This document shows, piece by piece, positions 1 to 11,278 of a stretch of DNA of 64,000 nucleotides. Origin of the DNA: Euptelea pleiosperma (Eukaryota; Streptophyta; Magnoliopsida; Ranunculales; Eupteleaceae); NCBI GenBank assembly GCA_035048495.1, contig CM068541.1:18049929-18113928 (forward strand). Reading direction: 5' to 3'. How positions within the stretch are numbered: position 1 is the stretch's first letter; each line of letters opens with the position of its first letter. Made by a program: the position numbers and the translations under genes. The notes under the pieces are model-generated. The model saw nothing but the letters and a program-made list of their open reading frames with translations, was not told where the DNA came from and made no database searches.

Positions 1-1707
1 ACAAAGAAAATAAAATAAAGTTGCTGGATTGCTTGTGCCAACTAAGGAGTATGGGCTGCCATGCATATTCAAGAATCATTGAAAAGGGTGTAAATATGAA
101 GGTGGAGCCATGGGCTTAGCAAGGGTGCAAAGTCTAAAAAGGCCAAGATATTTGGAGATACATGAGATTAATTCCCTTTGGTCCTCTTATTCAGCCCATA
201 TTTGGCCCATATCTTCTAGTTATAGCATGTGGGCTTGTTAAGCTTTGATAATGGGCTTTCATGATCGATTTGGGCCCACAAGTCTCGAAAATCGTCCCAT
301 CGGGGTTTCCTGCGACAGAAGAAGCGCGTAATGAGACTTTATCAGAACGGCTTAATATTTAGACTTCCGAAAATGTGTTTAATGCATGCAAATATACCAT
401 TTCGTCCAGAAAAGTGTGTTTTACGCAATGAGATAGACTCTTACGTAGAAAAGTGGATAATTAGAGCAGTTTTACGTAGGAGAGTGCGATAACGCTAACA
501 GGATAAGTGCTTAAAATAAGCACTTTTGAGCGAATATCAAGTGGGGTCCACAATGAGTGAGGGTCACCTCCATATTCTTACATGAGAATCCAACGGCTAA
601 ACCCCACTTGATCTCTCTTCCCTTTTATTCCCTTATAAAAGGAATAAGAAAACATAAATAAGGGACATCTCTTACCCTCTCTCTCTCTCAACTCACCGCC
701 TCTCTCTACCTCTCAACCACGCCCATCTCTCATGTACAGCCACCCACAATTGCTCTCTCCCTCTCCAAAACCAGCCTACTGGACTGGTGCATCTCCGTCA
801 AACAGTCCAAACCGTCATCCTCTCCACCATCATTCCTCTCCATCGTCTTCAATCAACGGCAACTTGCACTTGCCGCTTCAAGATCCCTCCAAGCCGCCTC
901 CATCTTTGCAGGCAACCTGCAACTCCGGTCAGCCTATCCTTCTCCTACCGTCTCCACCATTGCTGCACAACTCCCATTTCAGTCCAAGCCTTCCAAGCTG
1001 CTGCCTTCTCCACAACACAAGATCCATTTAACGCATGCATGCAACTCCGTCAACTAGTAGATATAAGCCGCCTTAGCTGTTGCCCTCAAGCACTTAATGG
1101 TGCACTTTGCAGGTTTGCCTTTCCCTCTATTGCTCAACCATCATCCCTCCCAACGGCATCTCTACCACCAAAACCAGCAAGAGCAGCCTGCAACTTAGGG
1201 TGTCTTGTTCTTCTCCAAGGGTGAAACCTGGTGGCCCTTTCGTTGCTCCACCTCCCCCAGATCTGCAACTTCACGGTCGCAGGCACACCTGCACTGGTCT
1301 TCACGGCCAGCAAACCACTACATCACAGCCCGCCTTCTTCTTCTCCTCACCATCCTTGCACTTCAGGAACGTTCAACCATCTTCTTGCCATTTGCTGAAC
1401 GTGTACCACCAAACAAACTGGGACCAGCATACCTTCCCACAAGTTGTACCTGCAATTGTTTTTCTCACCGGCAGTTCTCTTTTAAACCAGCAACGTGCAC
1501 TCCCATGGCAGCACCTCCCTTTCTAACGTTCTCATGCTCCACTTTTCCATCATATCCTAGCACCACTAGATCCGCACCTACACTCCACAATGGGTTAGCC
1601 ATCTTCGTGGCCGATCTTTAATCTTAATTGGCCAACTCCAACCGTTCTCGATCTTCAATGATTGATTCCAAATCCCGGTAAGTTTCCTTGGTGATTTCTC
1701 TCTCTCC
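1..1707 (+). other. Promoter-like TATA plus CT-rich leader, no supported CDS
   Basis: A TATA-like TTATAAAAGG lies near 634-643 and is followed by a CT-rich tract (about 665-730), as in many plant 5' UTRs and retroelement LTRs. From 732 to 1621 three overlapping frames are open. Their products are Ser/Pro/His/Leu-rich with no recognisable domain and shift frame relative to each other, so no CDS is called. A good 5' splice-site match (GTAAGT) sits at 1678, just before the solo LTR. The stretch could be the first exon of a lost gene or a retroelement leader; the sequence does not decide. Confidence 0.35.
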
Positions 1708-1712
1708 CTTCA
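1708..1712. repeat. Target-site duplication CTTCA (left) of solo LTR
   Basis: CTTCA precedes the LTR start TGCCACGCCCC and is repeated at 3754-3758 directly after the LTR end. A perfect 5-bp TSD is typical of LTR-retrotransposon integration. Confidence 0.8.
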
Positions 1713-3753
1713 TGCCACGCCCCCAAATCCGATATTTGGTCATAATTACCTTTCTCGTATCTTGAGGCGCGATCTGATCATACAAACACACAGTTAAACA
1801 AAACTAGTATCACGATGCAGTGAAAATACACCGGATAATTTTTTTCATTTTATTTAAACAATCCATAAGACGAAACGCACTTCATTGACACATTAATAAT
1901 GTTAGAGGATCTCTCACCTCAAACAAAACTGTAATATGCCAATCCAAAAGAAAATATTGTATATATATCGTACTCCCAAATACATGTTACTAACGGTCAA
2001 ACGACCTACATAACTCATGTATCCTTCTACAAGATAGAAGAATTAAATAAAATATAACATCGTCTCTAGCACAAGTCTATCAACAGAAATACTAGAAGCA
2101 TCAGACCAACTTCCTCTTATCCTTTTCTAAAAATAAAATATTTTAAAACGATGAGCTAGGGCCTAGTAAGTACATTCTCGTGCGTAAAACCACTTAAATT
2201 AGCGACTTATGTTTATTTTAAAACAAATACGATTTGCAAATGAATTTCACATGTAATTCGATAAAACTCAATTATCCATCAATTACTTATGTATAACTTC
2301 GAATACAATGAAGACTTTTCATATAACAGTCAACCTTTCTCTTATCAGAATACCTGTGACCATTTCTATAAAGTCAAACTATCAATTCTGATGTATTCCG
2401 TACCAACATTCCATCGATCCTAGTGTACGATGTCAACACTTCTAGTCCACAAGTAAACTCCCTAATGTGCACACTAATTATTTCATTAGGTATCCTCTCT
2501 CCCGATTCTCTAATTTTCTTTTAGGTATAAATACCCGAGGGGTCTCATGAATGAGACAACACCTCTTCTTTAGGGGACTGGAACCCTAAGGGGTCTTAAG
2601 AAAATAAGACAACGCCTAATGCTTTAGGGGACTAAAACCCCAAGGGGTCTCAAAGAAATGAGACAACGCCTGATTCCAACTAATCTGATATTCCACATTC
2701 TCAATCACGTTCTTATTCATGTCCTTAATCGTATTTATATGCATAAAATAATAATATTTGTAGAAACATCTTTACATGCATAACATTCATATTTTTGCAT
2801 TTTGAAACTAAAAATAAGAACATTTAAGTCATATTAATATCTTAAAAAGTGAATACGTAAAAAGGATGAAAAATGCATATATCTCATTTTAAATGAATTT
2901 GAACATGACTTCATCCAACTAAACAGATTGCACATGTCCTCATCTATCATAATTTCATACTTTTAAGATTTCAAAAAATTATCAATGCATTTACACATTT
3001 TATGTGGAAAATACAAGAATTAGGATTTTTCCTTGCTAAAATTTAATAAATAACAAGAATAACATTTTCAGACATTTTCCCCAAAAATAATAGAATTTTC
3101 TAGAATTTTTCTACAATATTCTGTGAATTTTCTACTATTTCAAAAAAATAAAAATAATATTTATAAATAAATAATAATTAATTAATTAAATAATAATTAA
3201 TTAATTAATTAAATAAAGGCATAAAATAAATAACTATGTACTTACAAGTGAATACGCTAGAATCCCAAATCTTTGAACCTCGTACGATGCGAATCTCGAG
3301 GTAGCACGTATCTCGAGGTAGTAGGCCCCACAAAAACTTTTCAAAGGACCTGAATATTTTCAAGAATTCCTGAGAATTTTTTAGAATTTCTTCTAGTTGA
3401 GGGATTTTTTTACAAATATTCTTACCTCAGGGGTTAGAACGTAAATACCCAAATTGATGTAATTTTCTTAAGGCATAGCCTTGTATTTATAGAAGATGAA
3501 AACTCAGAACTTTTCATTCATATCTGATGTGGGACTATAATTTTAAAAATTATCTTTTTTTTTTTTCAAATTTTAATAAAAACTTAAAATGTTGCCTAGA
3601 ACTAAACACAATCACTTTTTACTCGCACGTCCGATTTGGACAAACTTGATACCGATAGAAAGCTATTGTTGAGACCTTTAAAATGGCATACATATAATGT
3701 TCAAAGTATTATAAAAAGTCTACTATAATATTGCTAGAAATAGGGTCATTACA
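1713..3753. mobile_element. Solo LTR of an LTR retrotransposon (about 2.04 kb)
   Basis: The segment starts with TGCCACGCCCC and ends with GGGTCATTACA. These are the TG..CA termini often seen in long LTRs of plant Ty3/gypsy elements. It is bounded by the same 5-bp TSD, CTTCA, on both sides, and no internal retroelement domain lies between the ends. This is the footprint of a full element reduced to one LTR by LTR-LTR recombination. Inside are a minisatellite (2531-2690) and AT-rich runs. Orientation and lineage cannot be settled because both termini resemble LTR starts when read inward, and no PBS or PPT remains. Confidence 0.8.
2531..2690. repeat. Minisatellite of about 51-54 bp, three units
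   Basis: Three tandem units share GGGGTCT..GAGACAACRCCT and TTTAGGGGACT; GGGGT starts at 2539, 2590 and 2644. It lies inside the solo LTR. Short tandem arrays are common in long plant LTRs. Confidence 0.8.
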
Positions 3754-3758
3754 CTTCA
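3754..3758. repeat. Target-site duplication CTTCA (right) of solo LTR
   Basis: Identical to 1708-1712. The sequence continues as CT-rich DNA, so the LTR landed inside a CT-rich tract. Confidence 0.8.
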
Positions 3759-4439
3759 TCTCTTTCTCTCTCTCTCTCTAGATCTCTTTCTCCCTTTATC
3801 TCTAAATCTTTTTACTACTTTTTAGCTTAGTTTTTTATCTTTTATTTTAGTAAGATTGATTCAAGTCTATGTAAGATGTTTCTTGTTGATCAAATAATAT
3901 TAATTTTAATATAGTTTTGTTGATTTTTGGTAATCTCTTTTGTTGATGATTTCATTGGTCTGTAATAATTTCTCAAACAAAATCAATGTTTTAATCTCGA
4001 TTTCTCCACCCCTCTCACCTCTCCATGATTTTTTGTAGTATTTTCGTAAGTTTTTAGTGTTCCTTAATACGCCACCCTAACCCCGAACGTGGATTCGACA
4101 TCCGACATGAACCACTATGCAAAGAATGTGTATTTTGCAGGATAAAAAGTCTCAGAAATTACAAATATTATTGATCTAGGGTTTTCTCCCAACGATCGGA
4201 AAAACCTAGTTTATACACAATATTAAGATGATAATGACTGAGCCATGATAGTTTAAGCAACTAGACTAATTTTTATTATACACCCTAAGAGGTTGAAGAG
4301 AATATTTTATTGTTCATCTAGGCACATGCAAATTGTTGAAATTAGTCATTACAAATTTCTAGAATAAGGTCAGATCAGTGGGAATGAAATATAAGGTCAA
4401 TTTTAAAGAGAATAGATGTAGTCCAACGATCTATTTTAT
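3759..4439. other. Gene-free AT/CT-rich DNA
   Basis: A CT run (3759-3800) continues the tract interrupted by the solo LTR, followed by T-rich sequence. No domain or RNA gene is recognised. It may belong to the leader or body of the decayed retroelement that follows. Confidence 0.4.
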
Positions 4440-4960
4440 CCATTAGCCCTTACTTCAGCCTCATGTGTTAGAATTACAACATCCTTATTGCACCCAGAGG
4501 TATACGTAGTCCCTATAGCATAGCATTTTGTTTACAAGTTGAAGAGATTGATTTATGATTTGGAACAGACATTGAGACAGTGGTACCTGAAATTCGACCA
4601 AATGGTGATTGAATGTGATTTTAATGAAAATGTTGTTGACAAGTGAATATATCTCAAGATGAGTGGGATTCATTTTATCATTATTGTTCTCTATGTTATG
4701 ACACCCCTTATTGAAGAGTTGGAGATTGTGAATTCTATTCACAGATCCATTATCATTTATTTTGACGATAAGGCCGTGATAGATTACAAGAAGAATGATA
4801 GGGTGACCAGATGAAACAAGAACATTGAACTGAAGTACCTTCTCGTGTACGAAAATTTTCGTGATGGATTGATCGCTTACTAAAAGACTTTTGTCGAAAG
4901 TCTTTAAGGGACGACTAGTATAGGACTTGTTGAATCATTTGATCATGTCGTTTGAACATT
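4440..4960 (+). pseudogene. Decayed Ty1/copia reverse transcriptase and RNase H remnant
   Basis: Translating the plus strand gives a broken series of copia polyprotein signatures in the expected order. At about 4525-4600 there is a stretch like the RT segment VCKLKRLIYDLEQ followed by RQWYLKFDQMV. At about 4610-4700 comes a FNENVVDK..YLKMSGIHFI-like stretch ending near the position of the catalytic LLYVDD box, here degraded to VLYVM. At 4820-4860 a NKNIELKYLLV-like stretch matches the SKHIELKYL motif at the end of copia RNase H. Several in-frame stops and a large deletion between RT and RNase H show an old inactive copy. LTRs are not recognisable. It cannot encode a working protein. Confidence 0.65.
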
Positions 4961-5090
4961 GTTATTTGCTTTAGCTTGCTTCTATTTTATTTATGATGTT
5001 ATTTGGCATTTTATTGCTGCTTGAAGTTTTTGAAGTTATTTGACCCTTTGTTCATGGTCAATTATGAATTAATAATATTGTTGTTGTTGT

Positions 5091-5265
5091 TGCATGTGAG
5101 TAAATGTACTCGTAAAGTTTAAGATGCATTGACTAGACATGACTTGGTATTATGTTGGTGAAGTCTTCATGTTATAGTTATTGTCTGTGAGTAAATGTAC
5201 TCGTAAAGTTTTAAGATGCTTGGGCTAGACGTGACTTGGTATCACATCGATGAAGCTTTCGTTCT
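5091..5265. repeat. Tandem direct repeat of about 91 bp, two units
   Basis: GTGAGTAAATGTACTCGTAA occurs near 5096 and 5187 and is followed in both by a related AAGATGC..GACTTGGTAT stretch. Just downstream of the copia remnant; possibly part of its LTR. Confidence 0.6.
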
Positions 5266-6471
5266 GGGTAGAAAGGCGATGGGACATCACATAGTGGGTT
5301 TGCCAATAAAATATCAAAATGACATACGATGAGTCATGTTTTTAAAATTCGTCATTGCATGTGAAGGCCAAGTACGAGACATTTGTCTCTAGCCATGGAA
5401 ATTACACCTTCACCCTCCATTGTTTAAAAAGAAACTTTTTATTTCAAAAAATTCTATCATTTTCATTTTCAACCATACCAACCATTTGTGAAGAAATTTT
5501 GGAGCAAATCTTTTGAGGAGCAAGAACCGATTCTTATATATGTCGAAGACGACTCCAGGGGGCTTTAAATGGGTATGGGAATCGCCGGATTTATCAAGGA
5601 ATAGGGTATGTTCATCTCCTTTCCTTTTTTCCATATTTCTTCTTTCTTCCTCCATGCCTTTTCTTCATTTTTTTTTAGAAATCATGGTCTGTTATGTGTG
5701 TATTTTATGCTGTAAATACCGTCCATTTTTGGACTGTTAAACATGTACTTTTGGGGTGCATTTTGGGATGGAGGAAAGATGAAGTTTGGTGTGAGAAATA
5801 GCTATGTTTTTAGGACATTTGGGAAAGGAAAAATGCTGTCTTAAGGTTGTTTTACTGCTGTGAAAACAGCAAGGAGATGGAGGCTTGTTCAACTTGAAAT
5901 CTAGACATAAAACCCATTTTTCAGTTAGAAGAACTATGGGAGAGATAGAGGGCAGGTTTGTGTGGTTTTGAGAGGCTGTTGGGAAAGGATTGTGAGCCAT
6001 TAATGGCCATGGGGTGTGTGCTGAAACGCAGCACAGTTCTGTGTATTTCCAGCAACTTTTTGGGTTGAAAAATTTGGGTGTTAAACCCAGAACTTTTAGT
6101 CAAAACATGGGTAAATTGTAGGGGAGGGTAAAACGTTTTCTTTTGGTGGGACCTACATTGTTTTGGTCACCTCTACGGTTAACATTAGAGATGAATAACA
6201 GGTCTCTGTTTTGGGTTTCTTGGTTGCCCAAAACAGAGTACCGTAGGTTGAGAGAGATGCATAAAATAGAAAAAGATAAAAGAAAGGAAAAAAAAATATA
6301 ACATGTATGGACCTTTAAAGTGAGGCCCACTAAGTTTATAGGAATCTATAGGGGTGGCCCATTTCAAAAATCAAAACAAAAGTTCATTTCAATCAAGGAA
6401 CCTTTAAAATGACGAACTCACTAGGTTGCTAAATCAAATGACGAAAATAATAATAATAATAATAATAAAAA
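5266..6471. other. Gene-free stretch with a small perfect hairpin
   Basis: No coding or RNA gene is recognised; the overlapping short ORFs on both strands show no domain. A perfect 12-bp inverted repeat lies at 6204-6215 / 6227-6238 (CTCTGTTTTGGG and its complement, 11-nt loop), flanked by a shorter complementary pair (CTACGGT / ACCGTAG). A (TAA)n tract at about 6447-6470 is the insertion target of the next element. Confidence 0.4.
6463..6471. repeat. TSD of the MULE (left copy)
   Basis: TAATAAAAA, identical to 7338-7346. The target is an AT microsatellite, so some chance similarity is possible, but the match sits exactly against both TIR ends. Confidence 0.75.
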
Positions 6472-7337
6472 GGGAATTTTTGACATACCCCCCCCATGTT
6501 ATCTTTAAAATTTGACATACCCCCCACAATTTGAAAAAGCTGACATACCCCCCTATGACTCGGTCCACTGTCATTTGACCAGTGTTGACCCGAGTTGACT
6601 GCCTAATTTTGTTTTAAAGGCCGAAAGTGCCCTTGTCTTCAACCTTATAACAAGGGTTTGGGTTTAAGCCAAAACCCATAACCCAAATCAAACATGAAAA
6701 GAGGAGATTAAAGATAAAAATTAAAACCAATGTTGGTAAACTTGAGATTATTTTTTTTATTTTTTTGATGAATTAAACAAAGATTGAGAAGAAAAAACCC
6801 CAAAAAAATAAACAAAACTCACGAAGGAATGAGATTTCTTTTTTTGGATTTTATTGTAGAATGATATTTTAAAATTGAGAGAACCCATTTTTCCACATCT
6901 CAAAAGTTTGAAATATAAATTGCTTTGTCATGTTTTTCATTTTTGTTAATGAAAATTTTAAAACTAAAATTGTATGTGTGTTTTTTTTTTTTTTTTTTTT
7001 CTAACCTTAGGTTTAAAATTATTGCCGGAGTGGTGGCCAGCCGGCCATGAGACTCCGGTGGGTTGGTCGCCAGTGATGGGCGGCCAACCCATTGGAATAT
7101 CTTGGCCGGCCATCCCCACAACCGTTTGATTTGGGGTTTGGGTTTTGGCCCAAACCCTTGTTCCAAGCTTGAAGGCAAGGGCATTTTTGCCATTTAATAC
7201 AAAATTTGAAAGTCAACTCAGGTCAACATTGGTCAAGTGACAGTGGACCGAGTCATAGGGGGGTATGTCAGCTTTTTCAAATTGTGGGGGGTATGTCAAA
7301 TTTTAAAGATAACATGGGGGGTATGTCAAAAATTCCC
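6472..7337. mobile_element. Non-autonomous Mutator-like element (long-TIR MULE) with 9-bp TSD
   Basis: The 866-bp element begins GGGAATTTTTGACATACCCC and ends with its reverse complement. The inverted repeat continues for roughly 200 bp on each side, with shared blocks GCTGACATACCCCCCTATGA, GACTCGGTCCACTGTCA and GAACAAGGGTTTGGG-like. It is flanked by a perfect 9-bp TSD, TAATAAAAA, at 6463-6471 and 7338-7346. Long TIRs with a 9-bp TSD are the hallmark of Mutator-superfamily elements. The interior holds no transposase. It contains A/T runs and a GC-rich patch (about 7020-7130, GCCGG-rich) unlike the rest, which could be captured host DNA. Confidence 0.85.
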
Positions 7338-7346
7338 TAATAAAAA
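7338..7346. repeat. TSD of the MULE (right copy)
   Basis: TAATAAAAA directly after the terminal AATTCCC. Confidence 0.75.
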
Positions 7347-7619
7347 TAATAAGAAATTACAATCCTAATGGTAAATAGTGTAAAATAGGTTTGACTAAGT
7401 GTTAAACTTCTATCCACCAATCCGACAAATGTTTGGCCACTTTAGGTGAACCTACAAACTAATAGGTGGTTCTTAGCCATTGGATCTAAACATTTTTCAG
7501 CATGGGCTTGACCCAATGCTATTTCACCTATGGACTTGTTCACGAAATCTATAAAAGTTCGACCACACCTTGGTAAACCAACACACCAAATATATTTTAA
7601 TAATTGTTGTTTTTAGTAA

Positions 7620-8520
7620 TTATATTTGAGCACTTTTCTCGTAACGGCATGTGTTAATATATTTGGACTTAATTTGAACCATAGTTGATCAATTTTGACT
7701 AGTTCGACCCCATGTAGTTTGTGGTTGACCAAGTTTGACCTTGATTGACCAATTGACATATCTTGACTCTTAATGGACCAGTGTTGATTAGGGTTGATCA
7801 AACTTAACCCAAGTTATAACCAGATTGGACCCAGATTTAACTAACTTGACTAGAATGGATTAGGTTTGACCAAAATAGAAAGGTTGACAATATTTGAATG
7901 AGGTTAACTAAATTTGACTTTGCTTAATCACATTAACTAATAAGGTCTTTAGTTAGTTTAATTTGAATAATCTTTAATAAAACACGAAAAAGAATAATTA
8001 GATGTAAGTACCCACTCAGCATGGGTTAACTAGTTTGACTAGTTTAATTGGTTAACAAATCGACTAAGTTTTACCAGTTCGATTAGGCCAACCCTATTGA
8101 TTAGTTGACCAGTTAGACTTAGGCTGACTATAATGGCTAGTCTAATCAGTCTACTAGGATAACAAAAGTTCTTAATTGACTAGTTTGACTAGGCTGGACT
8201 AAGTTGATTAGTTAACCAGTTTTGCTAGGTTTAACAATATTAGTTGACTAGTTTGACTTGGGTTGACTATAACGACTAGTCTACCAGTCTACTAAGTTGA
8301 CCAAGTTCTTAGTTGACTAGTTGCTAAGTTAGATCAGACTAAGTAGTTAACCAATTTAACTGAGGTTGACTATGTTGATTAGTGACTGGTTGAATTAGGA
8401 TGGAACTAAATGGATTAGTTAACCAACATATTAGTTGAACAGACTTGACCTATGTTGACTAGACTTGATAGTGTTATATTAATGTTAATTAGTTGATCGA
8501 AATAAATCTTATTTGACTTA
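7620..8520. repeat. Degenerate TTGAC/GACTAG-rich repeat region
   Basis: Over about 900 bp the plus strand repeats variants of TTGACTAGTTTGACTA and GGTTGACCA with irregular spacing of roughly 10-20 bp. It is not coding. It looks like an ancient short-period satellite or a low-complexity part of the LTR that follows. The many TTGAC words resemble WRKY W-boxes but arise from the repeat itself. Confidence 0.6.
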
Positions 8521-10660
8521 AATTAGTATCCTTTAAAATTAGTAAGACTATAAGTTTCATCTAGTTTGACCTTAGGGTTTTGTTTTAGTCTTAGGTTTTT
8601 ACTCATTTTAGTAGATCTATAGTGAACTTAGGACTTAGTCTTCTACTTTAATTGATTTTATTTTATCTCTTCTTTGCATTTTGTCATTAATCGTGAAGAA
8701 AATTAAGCTATACAATGAGAGAAGCGTAAATTGAGATATAAGCATCCGAGCTATAGCTGAACTGGCGAAAGAGTAAGCCGGACGTTTAGCCATTAGAAAA
8801 CTAACCCTTTTGGATTAGCGTTGTAAGGTGGGTGGCTTCTTATCCTCTTAATAATCGTCTCATATTTATTTTGAAATCTTGCAAATTTATACATATTGTT
8901 ATATGATCTGATTTATGAATTAAGTTAGAAAATCTAATTATTTTCTAGAACTTAGAATTTCTCACTATTGAGTTTTTGGAAGAGAAATTTTCGAAAGTCA
9001 AAAGTATTATGGGAGATTTTTATCGAAACAACTCTCTCTATTTCATTTAATGAAAGAAAAGAGTGATTATACGTAGTTTGACATGGATTGTGAGTGGTGA
9101 TGGGATAGGAGTTCTCAGTCGATTGAAGTATGTGGTGCGTGAAGTCCCCAATTAACGGGTGATGGTGATAGACCGCCCGAGACTTAGAACTTAGTTAACG
9201 AGTGATGGTGATAGACCACCCAGGACTTAGAACCTGGTTATAGATAGAGTGGGTGATGGTGATAGACCGCCCGGGATATATGTTTTGGATGATGTGTGTC
9301 ACATGAGCTTCAACGCGTAATAATCTATATGAGGGAAGCTGGTCCCAAGACGACAGAACATATAAGATATGATAGGGGAGTTTTGTACACATATTTGTAT
9401 GCAAAAGTTTTTCTGAAAGAGAAAGAAAGTTATGTTGATTAAAAATTATTAATTATTATTTATATTATATAATATATCACTAAGTGATCTGGAAAATGAT
9501 CAATTGAACTCCTGTAAGAATAGTTTAATACTATTTTTCAGAGGTGACGAATTGTTCTAAGATATGACTAATGATTTTTGTTTCCTAGGTGGTGTGGGCT
9601 ATCTTTGCGACTTGAATCATTATTCAAATCCAAGAAGTTCTATTTCTCTTTTCTAGATTACCATCTTTGTAGTGGTACATCTTAGAAGTCTAGATTTGAT
9701 AGAGGTTTACATTGTATGCCTCGATGAGGCGATAGACGTGAGGGGTACGGTTTGTCGGTCCCTAAATAATTTAAGGATCCTTGAAATGTCTGCAGACGTC
9801 GAACGATTGACCATCGTTGTTCTTTTGACCTGTGTATTCAGTGTCGTGGTCAAAGGCCATCTCTTGAGCCTAAATTCACAGGCTTGTAGTGTGCTCCTCA
9901 CACGCAACGGTAAATATCCGTCCGACCGCAAATTAGGATACTAACAGTGGGGTTCCACACTGGTTAAGTATTTGGACAAAAGAAATGATTGCTAGACTAG
10001 GGCTGATACTAGTCGTGACCTCTTCACTCTAAGATGAATAGACTACCCGCCTTGTGTTGTTATTAGTTGGCGATGAGTGAGATATAGATGTTATTGATGT
10101 AATGTTTAAATGCTATTTGATTTTTAATTTTATTAGTACGTTTTAAATTCTGTCATTTATTGCTAAATAAAATTGTTAGTTTGAATTTTCGTTCTTACAC
10201 TTTTGTTTCTTTCAAAATGAAATGTATTTTGTTGTTATATTATTTTGTATTTATGATGATTGTTTTAAGAATACTTGGTTACTTGTAAGCTTTTTCAAAA
10301 AAGCTCATACCCCCCCCCCCCCAGTTCTCTTGTAGAGAAGAACCTATGGACTTATTCAGACTTGTTGTGAAGTGAAATCTAGTTGTAGTAAAGCAGATTT
10401 CAGGTTATTAACTCATGATTGAGTATGTATTTATATTTAGATTCTTGTTTAGAAGTATATATCATTAACTTCACATATTATCTCTATTGTATAATGTCAA
10501 GTAGGTCCGTGCTTCCGTATTATATAAAAAAAAAATCTCCTAAAATTTATAACTTAGGTTAGATGTGAAGATGTGAGAGTGGGTATACTTTGCGTGCCTT
10601 GGATTCATGACACGTAGCTAACACCTCGAGATTCGTGTGGTCCGAATTTGGGGCATTACA
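8521..10660. mobile_element. Probable long LTR fragment ending GGGGCATTACA
   Basis: The right end reads GGTCCGAATTTGGGGCATTACA-like (to 10660). The complement TGTAATGCCCC is a common terminus of long plant gypsy-type LTRs, and the same style of end bounds the solo LTR at 3753. The stretch contains the GTAAGCCGGACGTTTAGCC / AAGGTGGGTGG type of sequence (about 8770-8850) and a short tandem array (9148-9290). I could not find a matching TSD or a left end, so the left boundary is arbitrary. It may extend back through the TTGAC region. No polyprotein is present. Confidence 0.45.
9148..9290. repeat. Irregular tandem repeat GTGATGGTGATAGACC
   Basis: GTGATGGTGATAGACCRCCC occurs three times, with GATGGTG at 9161, 9204 and 9255, mostly followed by GGGACTTAGAAC-like sequence. 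Spacing is 43 and 51 bp. Confidence 0.75.
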
Positions 10661-10785
10661 AGAACAGTCTAATTTATGGAGACATTCATGGGTTAGTAGA
10701 TATGGCAAGATTTCTTTTCCAATGCTAATATATAATAAATACGATATGATAATATCTCTAAAGTCCAAAATGCCATGTGGAGTAG

Positions 10786-11024
10786 TTTTTAAGGGCCCAC
10801 AGACTTTTATGGATGTTTGGTCCACCACCTCTGATGGAGCTATACATAAAAATCTGTTTAATTGATGATTTCTAGCCTTTGGATTAAGCATTTTAGTAGT
10901 AAGATTTTTGGCCGTTGGATTTGAGAATGTTTTTTTTATGCTAACATATAATTGCAAGAAATTATTGATCAAGTTGATTTTTGTATATAGGTCCACCAAG
11001 GGGTTGACCAAACATCCATAACTT
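10786..11024. mobile_element. MITE of the GCCCAC/GGATGTTT family
   Basis: The left half reads GGGCCCACAGACTTTTATGG then ATGTTTGGTCCACC. The right half is a rough inverse: GGTCCACCAAGGGGTTGACC then AAACATCCATAA. Between lie the family-typical stretches ATGATTTCTAGCCTTTGGAT and GGCCGTTGGATTTGAG. No coding capacity. Related copies are listed at 16.6, 23.8, 31.6, 34.0, 40.6 and 61.5 kb. Confidence 0.6.
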
Positions 11025-11270
11025 TAAGAGGACCGAAAGTAAGCTCTAGGTAGCATTTATGTGAGGGTGATTTATAGCCGATGGATTCAAGCATTTTCTA
11101 CTACTAGACATCACTAATCAATGCAATTTTGGTGTACGTGTAGGTCGTCCACACCACGTGTTCTACTGGGAGAACAAGAGGGACTCCTATTTCTTCCAAG
11201 AGATGGAGTGGGCCACCATCACTTTATAATTTTACTCCTTAAAGAAATAGGAAAGCACTCTGACCCTGAG

Positions 11271-11278
11271 CCTACATA
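11271..11278. repeat. 8-bp TSD CCTACATA (left) of hAT element
   Basis: Identical to 12246-12253; the length fits hAT-superfamily integration. Confidence 0.8.

Noticed and set aside
732..1621. Cluster of overlapping 99-145-codon open frames
   Set aside because: The frames shift against each other, the products are low-complexity Ser/Pro/Leu-rich, and no domain is visible. CT-rich DNA stays open by chance.
7620..8520. Dense TTGAC words as a WRKY-regulated promoter
   Set aside because: They follow from a degenerate tandem-like repeat and no gene lies downstream.
10661..10665. AGAAC as a TSD for the LTR ending at 10660
   Set aside because: No AGAAC followed by TG was found upstream at a plausible distance, so the left end remains unknown.
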